DNA of 64,000 nt. It comes from Pseudophaeobacter profundi (GTDB taxonomy: Bacteria; Pseudomonadota; Alphaproteobacteria; Rhodobacterales; Rhodobacteraceae). The notes beneath the pieces are model-generated. The model did not search any database and had not been told where the DNA came from. It saw only the letters and a program-made list of their open reading frames with translations. The translations under genes and the position numbers were made by a program. Of this stretch, positions 55,763 through 64,000 are shown piece by piece. How positions within the stretch are numbered: the stretch's first letter is position 1; every line of letters starts with the position of its first letter. The DNA lies in contig NZ_JARJEF010000003.1 in the NCBI RefSeq assembly GCF_029697505.1, positions 310,001-374,000 on the forward strand. Reading direction: 5' to 3'.

Positions 55763-56611
55763 TCAGGTACTGATCTTCAGCCAGTCTGGCGGCAAAATAT
55801 CCGGGTTGTGCAATTTGGGGTCGCCAAACCAGTTGGCCGGCCCCGCCACCCGTTTCTGCGCGTTCTGGTTCAACCAGGCGGCCCACCAGGAAAAAGAGCT
55901 GTTGCCGATGATATTGTGCTTGCACAGGCTCATCAGGCGCATGTCTTCGAAATCGGTCTCCGGCCCGTTGAAATCGACAACGACCTTGCGACAGGGCAAC
56001 GGAAGGTTTTCCTTGGCCCAGTCGGGATCATCAGAAAACACATAGACCGTGGGATCGTCACCGGCCAGCCCGTCCAGAAGGCGCGCCAGCGCCGCTTCGT
56101 AATAGGCCTGATCGCAGAGCACATGGGCCGAGAGGGCCACATAATCGCCGCGCCGCACATGCAGTGAGATGGCGTTATCGTCGGTGATCTGTGCTGCCAT
56201 CTCGGCGTTCTGGGTATTTGAGACCTCGGGGAAGGTGAAATCGGCGCGAATCTGGTTCGCGATACCGGCAAAGTAGCGCTCGCTCTGCCAATAGCCATGC
56301 AGGTAGCTGTCATCGCTCCAGCTTTCAAACGCGGGGTTATAGCCCAGCCCGCGCTCGCGGCGAAACTTTGGCGCCAGCCCCAACCCGCGCCACAGGGCAT
56401 AGCGCAGCGGCGCCTTGTCTTTCAGTGGCGGCAGCGGGCTAGGCGGGGTGAGGGGCAGATCAAAGACCCGTGTCAGCACCCCCTCTCCGCGCTGTTCTGC
56501 ACCGCGACTGTCCAGCGCCACGGGGCAGTGCAGGCGGTGCGCCAGCGCGCGGGCGGCTGCGTATTGAAACATCTGGTTGCCAAGACGGCCATGTAGGCGA
56601 GCGGTGATCAT
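55763..56611 (-). CDS. GT11-family glycosyltransferase, alpha-1,2-fucosyltransferase-like
   Basis: The 282-residue product begins ITARLHGRLGNQMFQYAAA and carries SLHVRRGDY (about residue 150), the GDP-binding motif of alpha-1,2-fucosyltransferases, and SLCKHNIIGNSSFSWWAAWL near the C terminus. It would transfer a deoxy-hexose from GDP-fucose or a similar donor to a surface glycan. No GDP-fucose synthesis genes are in the window. The ATG at 56611 is the only start consistent with the family; upstream sequence is non-coding. Confidence 0.9.
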   Translation of the reverse strand: MITARLHGRLGNQMFQYAAARALAHRLHCPVALDSRGAEQRGEGVLTRVFDLPLTPPSPLPPLKDKAPLRYALWRGLGLAPKFRRERGLGYNPAFESWSDDSYLHGYWQSERYFAGIANQIRADFTFPEVSNTQNAEMAAQITDDNAISLHVRRGDYVALSAHVLCDQAYYEAALARLLDGLAGDDPTVYVFSDDPDWAKENLPLPCRKVVVDFNGPETDFEDMRLMSLCKHNIIGNSSFSWWAAWLNQNAQKRVAGPANWFGDPKLHNPDILPPDWLKIST

Positions 56612-56888
56612 GACAGGGTCCTTCCTGGCTTTGCGCCCTTGTGAATAGAGCGAATTTTCCGGTTTGACCAGTTCTGGCCTGCGCACGGGCGGCGGCATGG
56701 GGCTTGACGCAAAGCGGGCGAGTGCCGTAAGGGGGCGCAAGGTTTGGGTTCCCTGCCTGCCGCAGCCCTGTCGGGGCCATGGTGAAACCCTAAAGACCAA
56801 GATCACATCTATCGCTCATATCTCTGGCGCGCTGGATGGCAATGCGGCCCCCATCATGACCTGCGTGCCTTTATGGGACGAGATACAG

Positions 56889-57332
56889 ATGACTGATTTT
56901 TCAAATATACCGCCTGTGGATGCGTTAAAGCTCCAGGCAAAGCGGCTGCGACAGCAGCTCAAGTCCAGCGGCGTTGCCCTGGGCCATTCGCAATCGCTGG
57001 AACTGGTGGCGCAGCAATACGGCGCCCGCGATTGGAATACTCTGCAGGCGCGGGCCGGGAACCGGTTGCAGCTGCGCGTCGGTGATCATGTGCGCGGGCG
57101 CTATCTGGGGCAGGCCTTCACCGCCGAGGTGCGCAGCCTGACCCTGATGGGAGACGGAGAAAGCCGCCAAGTTGTCCTGCATCTCGATACCCCCGTGGAT
57201 GTGGTGCGCTTTGAGAGCTTTTCCTCATTGCGGCAACGGGTTCGGGGGGTGATCGGCTGGGATGGCTGTTCGACGCTCAAGACCTCTGATGGGGTGCCGC
57301 AGCTGGTGGTCGAAGGGGCCGCCAAGGTCTGA
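56889..57332 (+). CDS. small glyoxalase-superfamily-related protein
   Basis: A 147-residue protein. The first 55 residues (DALKLQAKRLRQQL, then GVALGHSQSLELVAQQYGARDWNTLQA) match a short helical domain common in Rhodobacterales proteins labelled glyoxalase superfamily. The second half (GDHVRGRYLGQAFTAEVRSL) looks like a small beta-barrel. No metal-binding residues of true glyoxalases are evident, and its role is unknown. The start at 56889 follows GACGAGATACAG; an ATG at 56856 is possible. Confidence 0.75.
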   Translation: MTDFSNIPPVDALKLQAKRLRQQLKSSGVALGHSQSLELVAQQYGARDWNTLQARAGNRLQLRVGDHVRGRYLGQAFTAEVRSLTLMGDGESRQVVLHLDTPVDVVRFESFSSLRQRVRGVIGWDGCSTLKTSDGVPQLVVEGAAKV

Positions 57333-57378
57333 CGGTATCGGGGGGCGCAGGCAGGATTGTCGCTGGTGCGAACACAGC

Positions 57379-57402
57379 AAAGGCCGCCCTTGGGCGGCCT
57401 TT
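57379..57402. terminator. bidirectional terminator between convergent genes
   Basis: AAAGGCCGCCC (57379-57389) pairs perfectly with GGGCGGCCTTT (57392-57402) around a TT loop, flanked by A and T runs on either side, between the glyoxalase-related gene and the aldehyde dehydrogenase gene. Confidence 0.8.
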
Positions 57403-57428
57403 GCGTGGTTTTCAGGGCTGCGCTGGCC

Positions 57429-58868
57429 TTATTCTGGCGTCCAGCCGCCCACTGATTTGACCTCAAGAAAGTCTTCGATACCCCAGCGACCACCTTCGCG
57501 GCCATTGCCGGACTGTTTCATGCCACCAAAGGGCGCGCCGGCGCTGCGGGACTTGCCGTTGATTTCAACCATGCCAGAGCGCAGCACACGGGCCAAACGG
57601 TTGGCGCGGGCGCTGTCCTGAGTCTGTACGTAGTTGGTCAGCCCATAGGGCGTATCATTGGCGATCTCGATGGCTTCCTCTTCGGTTTCAAAGGGGATGA
57701 TGCTGAGCACTGGGCCAAAGATTTCTTCGCGCGCGACAATCATCTGGTTGTTCACATCGGCAAAGACGGTGGGCTTGACGTAAAAGCCCTTGTTCAGGCC
57801 TTCGGGGCGTCCGGTGCCGCCGGCGACCAGCTTGGCACCTTCATCAATGCCCTTTTGGATCAGGTCTTGAATCTTGTTCCACTGCACCTCGTTGACCACT
57901 GGGCCGATGTGGCGGCCTTCGTTTGAGGACGGGCCAACGGAAACCTTGGCCGCTACTTCGGCGGCGGTGGCGACGGCCTGATCATAGACGCCCTTTTGCA
58001 CCAACATCCGGCTTGGTGCGTTGCAGCTTTGGCCGGTGTTGTTCATCATGCTCAGCACGCCGCGTTTCACGGCCTTTTCATCGGCATCGTCAAACACCAG
58101 GTTGGCGCCTTTGCCGCCCAGCTCCAGATGCACCTTTTTCAGGGTATCTGCGGCGGCTTTGGAAATCGCGGTGCCTGCGCGGGTAGAGCCGGTGAAAGAC
58201 ACCATATCCACGTCGGGGTGGGCGCTCAGCTGTGAGCCAACGCCAACGCCATCACCATTGACCAGATTGAAGACGCCTTTGGGGAAACCGGCCTCGTCCA
58301 TCATTTCGGCAAACAGCATTGCATTCAGCGGGCTTTGCTCAGACGGCTTCAGCACCATGGTACAGCCGGCAACCGCCGCCGCACCCACCTTCAGGGTGAC
58401 CTGATTCATTGGCCAGTTCCAGGGGGTGATCAGCGCTGCAACGCCGACCGCTTCATGGATGATGCGGTCATTGGGGGCGTGGTCGCCAAGCGGTTCTTCA
58501 AAGGCAAAGGCCTTGGCCTCTTTGATGAAGTTGTCCAGGTGGTAGCTGCCGGCGCCAACCTGCTGGCTACGTGCCATTGAAATGGGGGCGCCCATTTCCA
58601 GAGACATCGCTTCCGCCATTTCATCGCCGCGTTTGGCATAAATCTCGAGCAGTTTTTCCACCAGGGCAATCCGCTCTGCCACCGGGGTAGCCATCCAACC
58701 GGGCAGCGCGGCCTTGGCAGCGGCGACGGCGGCGTCGGTATCGGCCTGATCGCCTAGCGAGATTACCGCGCAGGCCTCTTCGGTAGAGGGGTCGATCACT
58801 TCGAAATCATGTGCCTGTGCGGGGGCCACCCACGCACCGTTGATGTAAAAGTCGCGTTTCTCAATCAT
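57429..58868 (-). CDS. aldehyde dehydrogenase family protein
   Basis: NAD(P)-dependent oxidation of an aldehyde to its acid. The 479-residue product is full length, with ITPWNWPMNQV (149-159), FTGSTRAGTAI (coenzyme domain), the general base Glu249 in LELGGKGANLVF and catalytic Cys282 in NTGQSCNAPSR. The C-terminal SGMVEINGKSRSAGAPFGGMKQSGNGREGG is typical. GGAGACCCGGAC precedes the ATG. Substrate is unknown. It is divergent from the peroxiredoxin gene. Confidence 0.95.
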   Translation of the reverse strand: MIEKRDFYINGAWVAPAQAHDFEVIDPSTEEACAVISLGDQADTDAAVAAAKAALPGWMATPVAERIALVEKLLEIYAKRGDEMAEAMSLEMGAPISMARSQQVGAGSYHLDNFIKEAKAFAFEEPLGDHAPNDRIIHEAVGVAALITPWNWPMNQVTLKVGAAAVAGCTMVLKPSEQSPLNAMLFAEMMDEAGFPKGVFNLVNGDGVGVGSQLSAHPDVDMVSFTGSTRAGTAISKAAADTLKKVHLELGGKGANLVFDDADEKAVKRGVLSMMNNTGQSCNAPSRMLVQKGVYDQAVATAAEVAAKVSVGPSSNEGRHIGPVVNEVQWNKIQDLIQKGIDEGAKLVAGGTGRPEGLNKGFYVKPTVFADVNNQMIVAREEIFGPVLSIIPFETEEEAIEIANDTPYGLTNYVQTQDSARANRLARVLRSGMVEINGKSRSAGAPFGGMKQSGNGREGGRWGIEDFLEVKSVGGWTPE

Positions 58869-59143
58869 GTCCGGGTCTCCCATTTCGATGCAGGTTCTGG
58901 CTGGCGGGCCAGAGGTCAAGCGGTACTCTGTCATCCCGGTTACCGAGGGGCAAGCTCTCATGCGGAATAATTTGATCAAATTATTCGTGCCAGTCGGATT
59001 GACGGCAAAGTTTGGCAGGGATTGGCCCAATCAGTCTTGGCTTTGGTGTTTTGGGGTGGTGAATCTTCTGTTGGACTGTAACGTTGCGGCATCATGAAAC
59101 CGGGCTGAAGACTGGCCCGATGATGACCAAAGAGGAGACCGTT

Positions 59144-59797
59144 ATGGGTTTGCGTATTAATGATGTCGTTCCAAACTTCACCGCCGAAACCGACCAGGGG
59201 GAAATCAGCTTCCACGATTGGATCGGCGACAGCTGGGCCATTTTGTTTTCTCACCCCAAGGATTTCACCCCGGTCTGCACCACCGAGTTTTCGGCAGTGG
59301 CGCAGCTGAGCGATGAATGGGCAAAGCGCGGCACCAAGGTCATCGGCGTCTCTGTTGATGGTGTTGAGGATCACAAGAAATGGAAAGGTGATATCGAGAA
59401 ATACGGCAATGCCGCCGCTGGTTTCCCGATCATCGCCGATGAAGGTCTGGCCGTTTCCAAGGCTTTTGACATGCTGCCCGCCGAGGCCTACCTGCCCGAT
59501 GGCCGCACCCCTGCTGATAGCGCCACGGTGCGGTCTGTCTTTATCATTGGGCCGGACAAGCAGCTGAAGCTGTCGATGACCTACCCGATGACCGTTGGCC
59601 GCAACTTTGCCGAGATCCTGCGCGCCTTGGATGGGCTGCAAATGTCCATCGGCAACGGTGTCGCCACCCCGGCAAACTGGGTTCCGGGTGAAGATGTGAT
59701 CATCCCGCCCACCGTGTCGAATGAGGATGCCAAAGCCAAGTTTGGCGAATTCGAGACCGTCTTCCCCTACCTGCGCAAAACCAAAGCGCCCAGCTAA
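59144..59797 (+). CDS. 1-Cys peroxiredoxin (PRDX6-type)
   Basis: Thiol peroxidase reducing hydroperoxides. The 217-residue protein has the peroxidatic Cys45 in DFTPVCTTE and the Prx6-type long C-terminal extension with TYPMTVGRNFAEILRALDGLQ and PANWVPGEDVIIPP. No resolving Cys is present elsewhere in the sequence. GAGGAGACCGTT precedes the ATG at 59144; an upstream ATG at 59084 would add 20 residues. A terminator follows. Confidence 0.95.
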   Translation: MGLRINDVVPNFTAETDQGEISFHDWIGDSWAILFSHPKDFTPVCTTEFSAVAQLSDEWAKRGTKVIGVSVDGVEDHKKWKGDIEKYGNAAAGFPIIADEGLAVSKAFDMLPAEAYLPDGRTPADSATVRSVFIIGPDKQLKLSMTYPMTVGRNFAEILRALDGLQMSIGNGVATPANWVPGEDVIIPPTVSNEDAKAKFGEFETVFPYLRKTKAPS

Positions 59798-59822
59798 GGC
59801 TGATGACATTTCCCAAGACGTG

Positions 59823-59847
59823 AAAAGGGGCCATTGGCCCCTTTTTT
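59823..59847 (+). terminator. rho-independent terminator of the peroxiredoxin gene
   Basis: AAAAGGGGCC (59823-59832) pairs with GGCCCCTTTT (59836-59845) around an ATT loop, with six T residues at the 3' end, 26 bases after the stop. The A tract makes it usable from either side. Confidence 0.88.
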
Positions 59848-59944
59848 CCGTTTCATGCGGTGTGTTTTGTCAGCTCGGGCCCATGATGACGGATGCTGCA
59901 AGGCCGCTTAGGCGTATCGAAGCGGACTGTGCGAAATCGGCAGG

Positions 59945-60658
59945 TTATCTCTTCTGTGGTCGTGATGAAATCTGGGCGCGATAGAGAGTGCGTTTGAATT
60001 CGCGGCTGAGCTTGCTGCCAGATTTTCGTTTCTGGATGGTGGATCCCCCCAGCGCCTCGGTTTGTTCGGAAACGCCGTTGGGCAGGATGGTGTGAATCGG
60101 CTGCTGGTGGATCCAGTGCATCTGCAGAAAGGTATCCACCGGACGGTCCAGCACCTCGGTTGCGGCCAGCAGGCGCTGGGCGGCGCTGCGACCAACCACC
60201 TGCGCCACGGTCTGCAGCCCGATCACCTTGGGTAGGAACAGTTTGCTGTCGCCTTCCTGGCCGATCTGGGTGGCGGGGGCCTCGCGGCGTTTGGCGGGCA
60301 GGCGGATAAAGCGATCCGGGGTCGCAAAGCGGTTAATGAGGGCGCAGGCCTGGCCCCAGCCGATTGCATCAAGGGCCAGGTCATCCTCGACAATCAGCGC
60401 GTAATCCCAGCCGGTATCGACAATGCGCTGCCAGCAGCGTCGGTGCGACAGGAAGCAGCCAATTTCGCCGGGACCGAGGGGAAAGGGGTAGGGCGGCTGA
60501 TGCAGATCGCCGGGGCGCAGCATCTCTGCATGGTCCGCAGCCACCTTGCGCCCGTTCACCGCCTCGATCACCTCGGCGTTGGGCAGCGAGAACAGCAGGT
60601 GTTCGACATTGGCGGCGCGGTTGCTGCTGCCGGGCATATGGATGATCAGCGAATGCAT
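59945..60658 (-). CDS. glycosyltransferase family 25-like protein (LPS biosynthesis type)
   Basis: The 237-residue product starts MHSLIIHMPGSSNRAANVE and has GPGEIGCFLSHRRCWQRIVD near 62-81 and the metal-binding EDD at 91-93 (ALIVEDDLAL), as in GT25 galactosyltransferases of LPS cores. The C terminus is basic. AGGTGAAGAC precedes the ATG at 60658. It is transcribed alone between peroxiredoxin and pnp genes. Donor and acceptor sugars are unknown. Confidence 0.88.
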   Translation of the reverse strand: MHSLIIHMPGSSNRAANVEHLLFSLPNAEVIEAVNGRKVAADHAEMLRPGDLHQPPYPFPLGPGEIGCFLSHRRCWQRIVDTGWDYALIVEDDLALDAIGWGQACALINRFATPDRFIRLPAKRREAPATQIGQEGDSKLFLPKVIGLQTVAQVVGRSAAQRLLAATEVLDRPVDTFLQMHWIHQQPIHTILPNGVSEQTEALGGSTIQKRKSGSKLSREFKRTLYRAQISSRPQKR

Positions 60659-60780
60659 GTCTTCACCTAGCGCAGATCCGGCGCCAGGGAAAGCTTCCTG
60701 CCAAAGACCCGGTGCCTGCTTGCCATTGATGATCTGTACCCGTTTGAAACATGGGATGATCTGGTGCCGCAACGGGCATG

Positions 60781-60813
60781 AAAAAGGCCCCAGCGCAACA
60801 CGCCGGGGCCTTT
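60781..60813 (-). terminator. rho-independent terminator of pnp
   Basis: AAAGGCCCC (60783-60791) pairs with GGGGCCTTT (60805-60813). On the minus strand the stem is followed by a run of T, placed 26 bases after the pnp stop. Confidence 0.85.
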
Positions 60814-60838
60814 CGTTTGGTCAGATCAGAAGGCTGGA

Positions 60839-62971
60839 TCAGTCTTCTTTTTTCTCAGGAGCCATCTCTTCGCCGGTTTCCTGGTCGATCATCTTCATCG
60901 ACAGGCGGACCTTGCCGCGATCGTCAAAGCCCAAGAGCTTCACTTTCACTTCCTGGCCTTCCTTCAGAACATCCGAAGGGTGGTTCAGGCGGCGGTTTTC
61001 GATCTGGCTGACGTGCACCAGGCCGTCGCGCTTGCCAAAGAAGTTCACAAAGGCGCCGAAGTCGACGATTTTGACAACTTTCCCGGTGTAGACTTTGCCT
61101 TCTTCGGGCTCGGCCACGATGGAATAGATCATGTCGTAGGCTTTCTTGATCGAGTCGCCGTTGGGCGATGCGATCTTGATGATGCCTTCGTCATTGATAT
61201 CCACCTTGGCGCCGGAAACTTCGACGATCTCGCGGATGACTTTACCGCCGGAACCGATGACTTCACGGATCTTGTCGGTGGGCACCTGCATGGTTTCGAT
61301 GCGTGGCGCGTGGACCGAGAATTCCGCAGCACCGGACAGTGCTTTGTTCATCTCGCCCAGGATGTGGATACGGCCTGCTTTGGCCTGCTCCAGGGCTTTT
61401 TCCATGATCTCGGGCGTGATGCCTGCGATCTTGATGTCCATCTGCAAAGAGGTGATACCTGCTTCGGTACCGGCCACTTTGAAGTCCATGTCGCCAAGGT
61501 GATCTTCGTCACCCAGGATGTCGGACAGGATCGCGTAGGAACCGTCGTCTTCCAGGATCAGACCCATGGCAACACCAGCAACCGGTGCTTTCAGCGGCAC
61601 GCCTGCATCCATCATCGACAAGGAGCCACCGCAGACCGAAGCCATCGAGGAGGAGCCGTTGGATTCGGTGATCTCGGAGACCACGCGGATGGTGTAGGGG
61701 AAGTCGGTTGCCGCAGGCAGAACCGCCTGAAGCGCGCGCCATGCCAGCTTACCGTGACCAATTTCACGACGGCCGGGGCCGCCCACACGACCAACTTCAC
61801 CAACCGAATAGGGAGGGAAGTTATAGTGCAGCAGGAAGTTGGATTTGAAGTTGCCATGCAGCGCGTCGATGAACTGCTCATCGTCGCCGGTGCCCAGCGT
61901 GGTCACAACCAGACCCTGGGTTTCACCACGGGTGAACAGGGCAGAACCGTGTGTACGCGGCAGCAGGCCGGTTTCGGAAACGATATCGCGGATCTCATCG
62001 GTGGCACGGCCATCGATACGCTTGCCGGTTTTGACAACATCGCCACGCAGAATGCCCGCTTCCAGCTTTTTCAGGGCGGAACCAAGGTTGGCGTCGTCCA
62101 GCTGCTCTTCGGTCAGGGATTCTTTGATGGTGGCGCGTGCGGCGGCAACAGCGGCGGTGCGCTCTTGCTTGTCGCTGATCGCAAAGGCGGCGCGCATTTC
62201 TGTTTCACCCGCAGCTTTCACCGCTTCAAACAGATCGGCATAGTCAGGCGCAGCAAAATCGAAGGGCTCTTTTGCTGCTTCTTCCGCCAGCGAGATGATC
62301 AGGTCGATCACAGGCTGGATGGCGTCATGGGCAAATTTGACCGCGCCGAGCATTTCAGCTTCCGACAGCTCATAGGCTTCGGATTCGACCATCATCACCG
62401 CGTCTTTGGTGCCGGCAACAACCAGATCCAGGCGCTGATCAGGGTTCAGGCGCAGGTCCTGCATGTCGTCGACGGTTGGGTTGAGGACGTATTCGCCGCC
62501 TTCAAAACCAACGCGGGCCGCTGCGATTGGACCCATGAAGGGCGCGCCAGACAGGGTCAACGCGGCAGAGGCCGCGATCATCGCAACCATGTCCGGGTCA
62601 TTGACCAGATCGTGGCTCAGCACGGTGCACATCACCAGGACTTCGTTTTTGAAGCCAGGCACAAACAGCGGGCGGATCGGACGGTCGATCAGGCGCGCAG
62701 TCAGTGTTTCTTTTTCGGTGGGGCGCGCTTCGCGCTTGAAGAAACCGCCGGGCACTTTACCCGCGGCATAGTATTTTTCCTGATAGTGGACGGTCAGGGG
62801 AAAGAAGTCCTGGCCAGGCTTTTGCTGGCGGGCAAAAGTCACGTTGGCCATAACGCTTGTTTCACCCAGGGTGGCGATGACCGAGCCATCAGCCTGACGG
62901 GCAACCTTGCCCGTTTCCAGTGTCAGCGTTTCTTCGCCCCACTGCATCGATTTTTTCGTAACGTTGAACAT
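60839..62971 (-). CDS. pnp: polyribonucleotide nucleotidyltransferase (PNPase)
   Basis: Phosphorolytic 3'-5' exoribonuclease of the RNA degradosome. The 710-residue protein has two RNase PH domains (1-220 and about 310-545; [14 protein letters not shown], then [19 protein letters not shown]), a KH domain ([17 protein letters not shown] near 560) and an S1 domain ([15 protein letters not shown] near 630). AGGATGCTGAC lies before the ATG. rpsO, usually just upstream, is not there; the neighbour is a divergent PACE gene. A hairpin in the leader may serve autoregulation. Confidence 0.98.
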   Translation of the reverse strand: MFNVTKKSMQWGEETLTLETGKVARQADGSVIATLGETSVMANVTFARQQKPGQDFFPLTVHYQEKYYAAGKVPGGFFKREARPTEKETLTARLIDRPIRPLFVPGFKNEVLVMCTVLSHDLVNDPDMVAMIAASAALTLSGAPFMGPIAAARVGFEGGEYVLNPTVDDMQDLRLNPDQRLDLVVAGTKDAVMMVESEAYELSEAEMLGAVKFAHDAIQPVIDLIISLAEEAAKEPFDFAAPDYADLFEAVKAAGETEMRAAFAISDKQERTAAVAAARATIKESLTEEQLDDANLGSALKKLEAGILRGDVVKTGKRIDGRATDEIRDIVSETGLLPRTHGSALFTRGETQGLVVTTLGTGDDEQFIDALHGNFKSNFLLHYNFPPYSVGEVGRVGGPGRREIGHGKLAWRALQAVLPAATDFPYTIRVVSEITESNGSSSMASVCGGSLSMMDAGVPLKAPVAGVAMGLILEDDGSYAILSDILGDEDHLGDMDFKVAGTEAGITSLQMDIKIAGITPEIMEKALEQAKAGRIHILGEMNKALSGAAEFSVHAPRIETMQVPTDKIREVIGSGGKVIREIVEVSGAKVDINDEGIIKIASPNGDSIKKAYDMIYSIVAEPEEGKVYTGKVVKIVDFGAFVNFFGKRDGLVHVSQIENRRLNHPSDVLKEGQEVKVKLLGFDDRGKVRLSMKMIDQETGEEMAPEKKED

Positions 62972-62985
62972 GTCAGCATCCTATA

Positions 62986-62999
62986 TGGGAGCACTCCCA
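62986..62999 (-). promoter_or_regulatory. perfect hairpin in the pnp leader
   Basis: TGGGAG-CA-CTCCCA is a perfect inverted repeat 15 bases upstream of the pnp start, beside the AGGA ribosome site. E. coli pnp is autoregulated through a leader hairpin; this one is much shorter. The 309-base gap to the PACE gene otherwise shows no gene. Confidence 0.4.
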
Positions 63000-63280
63000 G
63001 GCGGATCCCGGGTCTCCCGTTGCATGTAGCGGCCGCATTGCCGCCGGCTTCTTCCATCTTTATTTCGCGTGTCGAAGCCAAGCACGTGTCTCAGATAAAC
63101 CGCCCTTACAGCAGAATGTCGCCAAAAGAAAGGAAAAGCACAGGGGGCGGGCCTTGCTACGCGCAAGAGCGGCGATATATTACTGAAAAGATGAGGACGA
63201 CCTCCCCCGCATGCGGCGGGTTAGCACACGGGACGGCCCGGTTTTGGGCCCTTTGGGGCCACAGATATATGGGGTCGCAG

Positions 63281-63709
63281 ATGCGCAGTACAGCAGATCG
63301 AATTCGTCACGCCATCAGTTTTGAAGTAATCGGACTACTGGTGGCCATCCCGCTGGGAGCCTGGGCCTTTGGGCTGGAGATGCACGCGATTGGCGTGATT
63401 GCCTTGGTCGGGGCGACCCTGGCCACACTCTGGAACTATCTGTTCAATCTTGGCTTTGACCGCGCCATGATCCACTGGGTTGGTCACAGTCAGAAATGGC
63501 CGACCCTGCGGGTTCTTCATGCGCTGCTGTTTGAGGCTGGTCTGTTGGCGATGCTGTTGCCCTTCATCGCCTGGCACCTGCAAATCGGGATCTGGGCCGC
63601 GCTGGTGATGGACCTTGGGTTCGCCGGATTTTATCTTGTCTATGCTTTTGTTTACAACTGGGCCTATGACCTGGTGTTTCCGATTCCGGCGCAGGCCAGC
63701 CTTGACTAA
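63281..63709 (+). CDS. PACE-family efflux protein (two BTP domains)
   Basis: A 142-residue membrane protein with four hydrophobic helices. Two repeats start with the proteobacterial antimicrobial compound efflux signature: RIRHAISFEVIGLL (about 7-20) and RVLHALLFEAGLL (about 78-90). NYLFNLGFDRAM lies after the first pair of helices. GGGGTCGCAG precedes the ATG at 63281. Members export biocides or polyamine-like cations; the natural substrate here is unknown. Divergent from pnp. Confidence 0.9.
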   Translation: MRSTADRIRHAISFEVIGLLVAIPLGAWAFGLEMHAIGVIALVGATLATLWNYLFNLGFDRAMIHWVGHSQKWPTLRVLHALLFEAGLLAMLLPFIAWHLQIGIWAALVMDLGFAGFYLVYAFVYNWAYDLVFPIPAQASLD

Positions 63710-63856
63710 GGCGCTTCGCTTTCCATGGTGAAACTGCTTGCGAGCGGTTGCAGGGTCGCGGGGTTTGCCCTGTAAAAGACCCTGTTCTTAATCGTCTTCG
63801 GGGGGATCAGTCCCTTCTGATCTGACTAGCCTGTTGTCTTTTTGCACCGGGAATCG

Positions 63857-63882
63857 GCAAGTAGATCATTTGATCGACTTGC
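63857..63882. promoter_or_regulatory. 26-base near-perfect inverted repeat, possible operator
   Basis: GCAAGTAGATCA (63857-63868) and TGATCGACTTGC (63871-63882) are inverted repeats with one mismatch around a TT centre. It lies about 65 bases before a possible start codon at 63949 and may be a regulator binding site for the gene that begins there. Confidence 0.4.
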
Positions 63883-63948
63883 TGTCCCGCATTGACCACA
63901 AGGCTGAAGAGGCAAGGGTCTGGTGCGGGTGTCTTGAATGGGTGCGCC

Positions 63949-64000
63949 GTGACTAACGATCAAAGGCATCAAGCCACCCCTGTTCCAGGGATCCGTGTAG
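63949..64000 (+). CDS. possible start of a gene truncated by the window edge
   Basis: A GTG at 63949 opens a frame (product begins MTNDQRHQATPVPGIRV if GTG is read as Met) that runs off the window. No ribosome site of note is visible, and the segment is too short to classify. The 239 bases between the PACE gene and this point hold an inverted repeat and no other clear gene. Confidence 0.25.
   Translation, partial: MTNDQRHQATPVPGIRV

Noticed and set aside
60980-63280. Long plus-strand open frame opposite pnp that appears to fuse to the PACE gene
   Set aside because: The part opposite pnp is His/Asp/Gly-rich antisense translation. Only the segment from 63281 has family motifs and a ribosome site.

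Overview
The window looks like chromosome of a marine Rhodobacterales (Roseobacter-group) alphaproteobacterium related to Phaeobacter, Ruegeria or Tritonibacter. This rests on remembered protein style and gene order (rimP-nusA-ylxR-infB; rnd-kdsD-lptC-lptA-lptB-hpf-ptsN; divergent secA and parvulin genes) and on moderately high GC; no database was searched. About 50 protein-coding genes are supported. No rRNA, tRNA, CRISPR array or insertion sequence was seen.

Layout. 0-2.4 kb: a proline iminopeptidase with a short, probably truncated peptide-binding protein, a DUF1508 mini-gene behind a run of hairpins, and a strong terminator. 2.4-7.9 kb: the transcription/translation operon rimP-nusA-ylxR-infB, closed by a terminator. 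8.5-11 kb: mutT, argJ and a parvulin isomerase (minus strand), divergent from secA. 14-20.9 kb: two exported proteins (one with a repeat-encoded poly-serine tract, one a PstS-OmpA fusion), radC, then dnaJ-dnaK with a likely heat-shock promoter. 21-32 kb: alkB and a surface-carbohydrate block: an ABC-2 polysaccharide permease, cysQ, kdsB, galU, galE, two related glycosyltransferases, a GT14-type glycosyltransferase and a two-domain sulfotransferase. These look like precursor supply, polymer building and sulfation. 32-37 kb: the LPS transport and KDO operon with hpf and ptsN.

37.3-45.8 kb appears to be an accessory catabolic island: an isatin-hydrolase-like cyclase, a MarR regulator, IorA and IorB indolepyruvate oxidoreductase subunits, and a complete TRAP transporter. 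I read it as a candidate indole, indole-acetate (auxin) or aryl-keto-acid utilisation locus. This is the most interesting part of the window. 46-53.5 kb is a cobalamin block: a methionine synthase split exactly at the linker after its homocysteine domain, then a cobalamin riboswitch driving a BtuF/BtuC/BtuD-like importer, with a pseudoazurin-like blue copper protein as the last gene.

53.6-64 kb returns to ordinary chromosomal genes: rarD, an NTF2-like protein, an RluA-type pseudouridine synthase, a GT11 fucosyltransferase-like protein, a small glyoxalase-superfamily protein, an aldehyde dehydrogenase, a 1-Cys peroxiredoxin, a GT25 glycosyltransferase, pnp and a PACE-type efflux protein. A possible next gene starts at the right edge.
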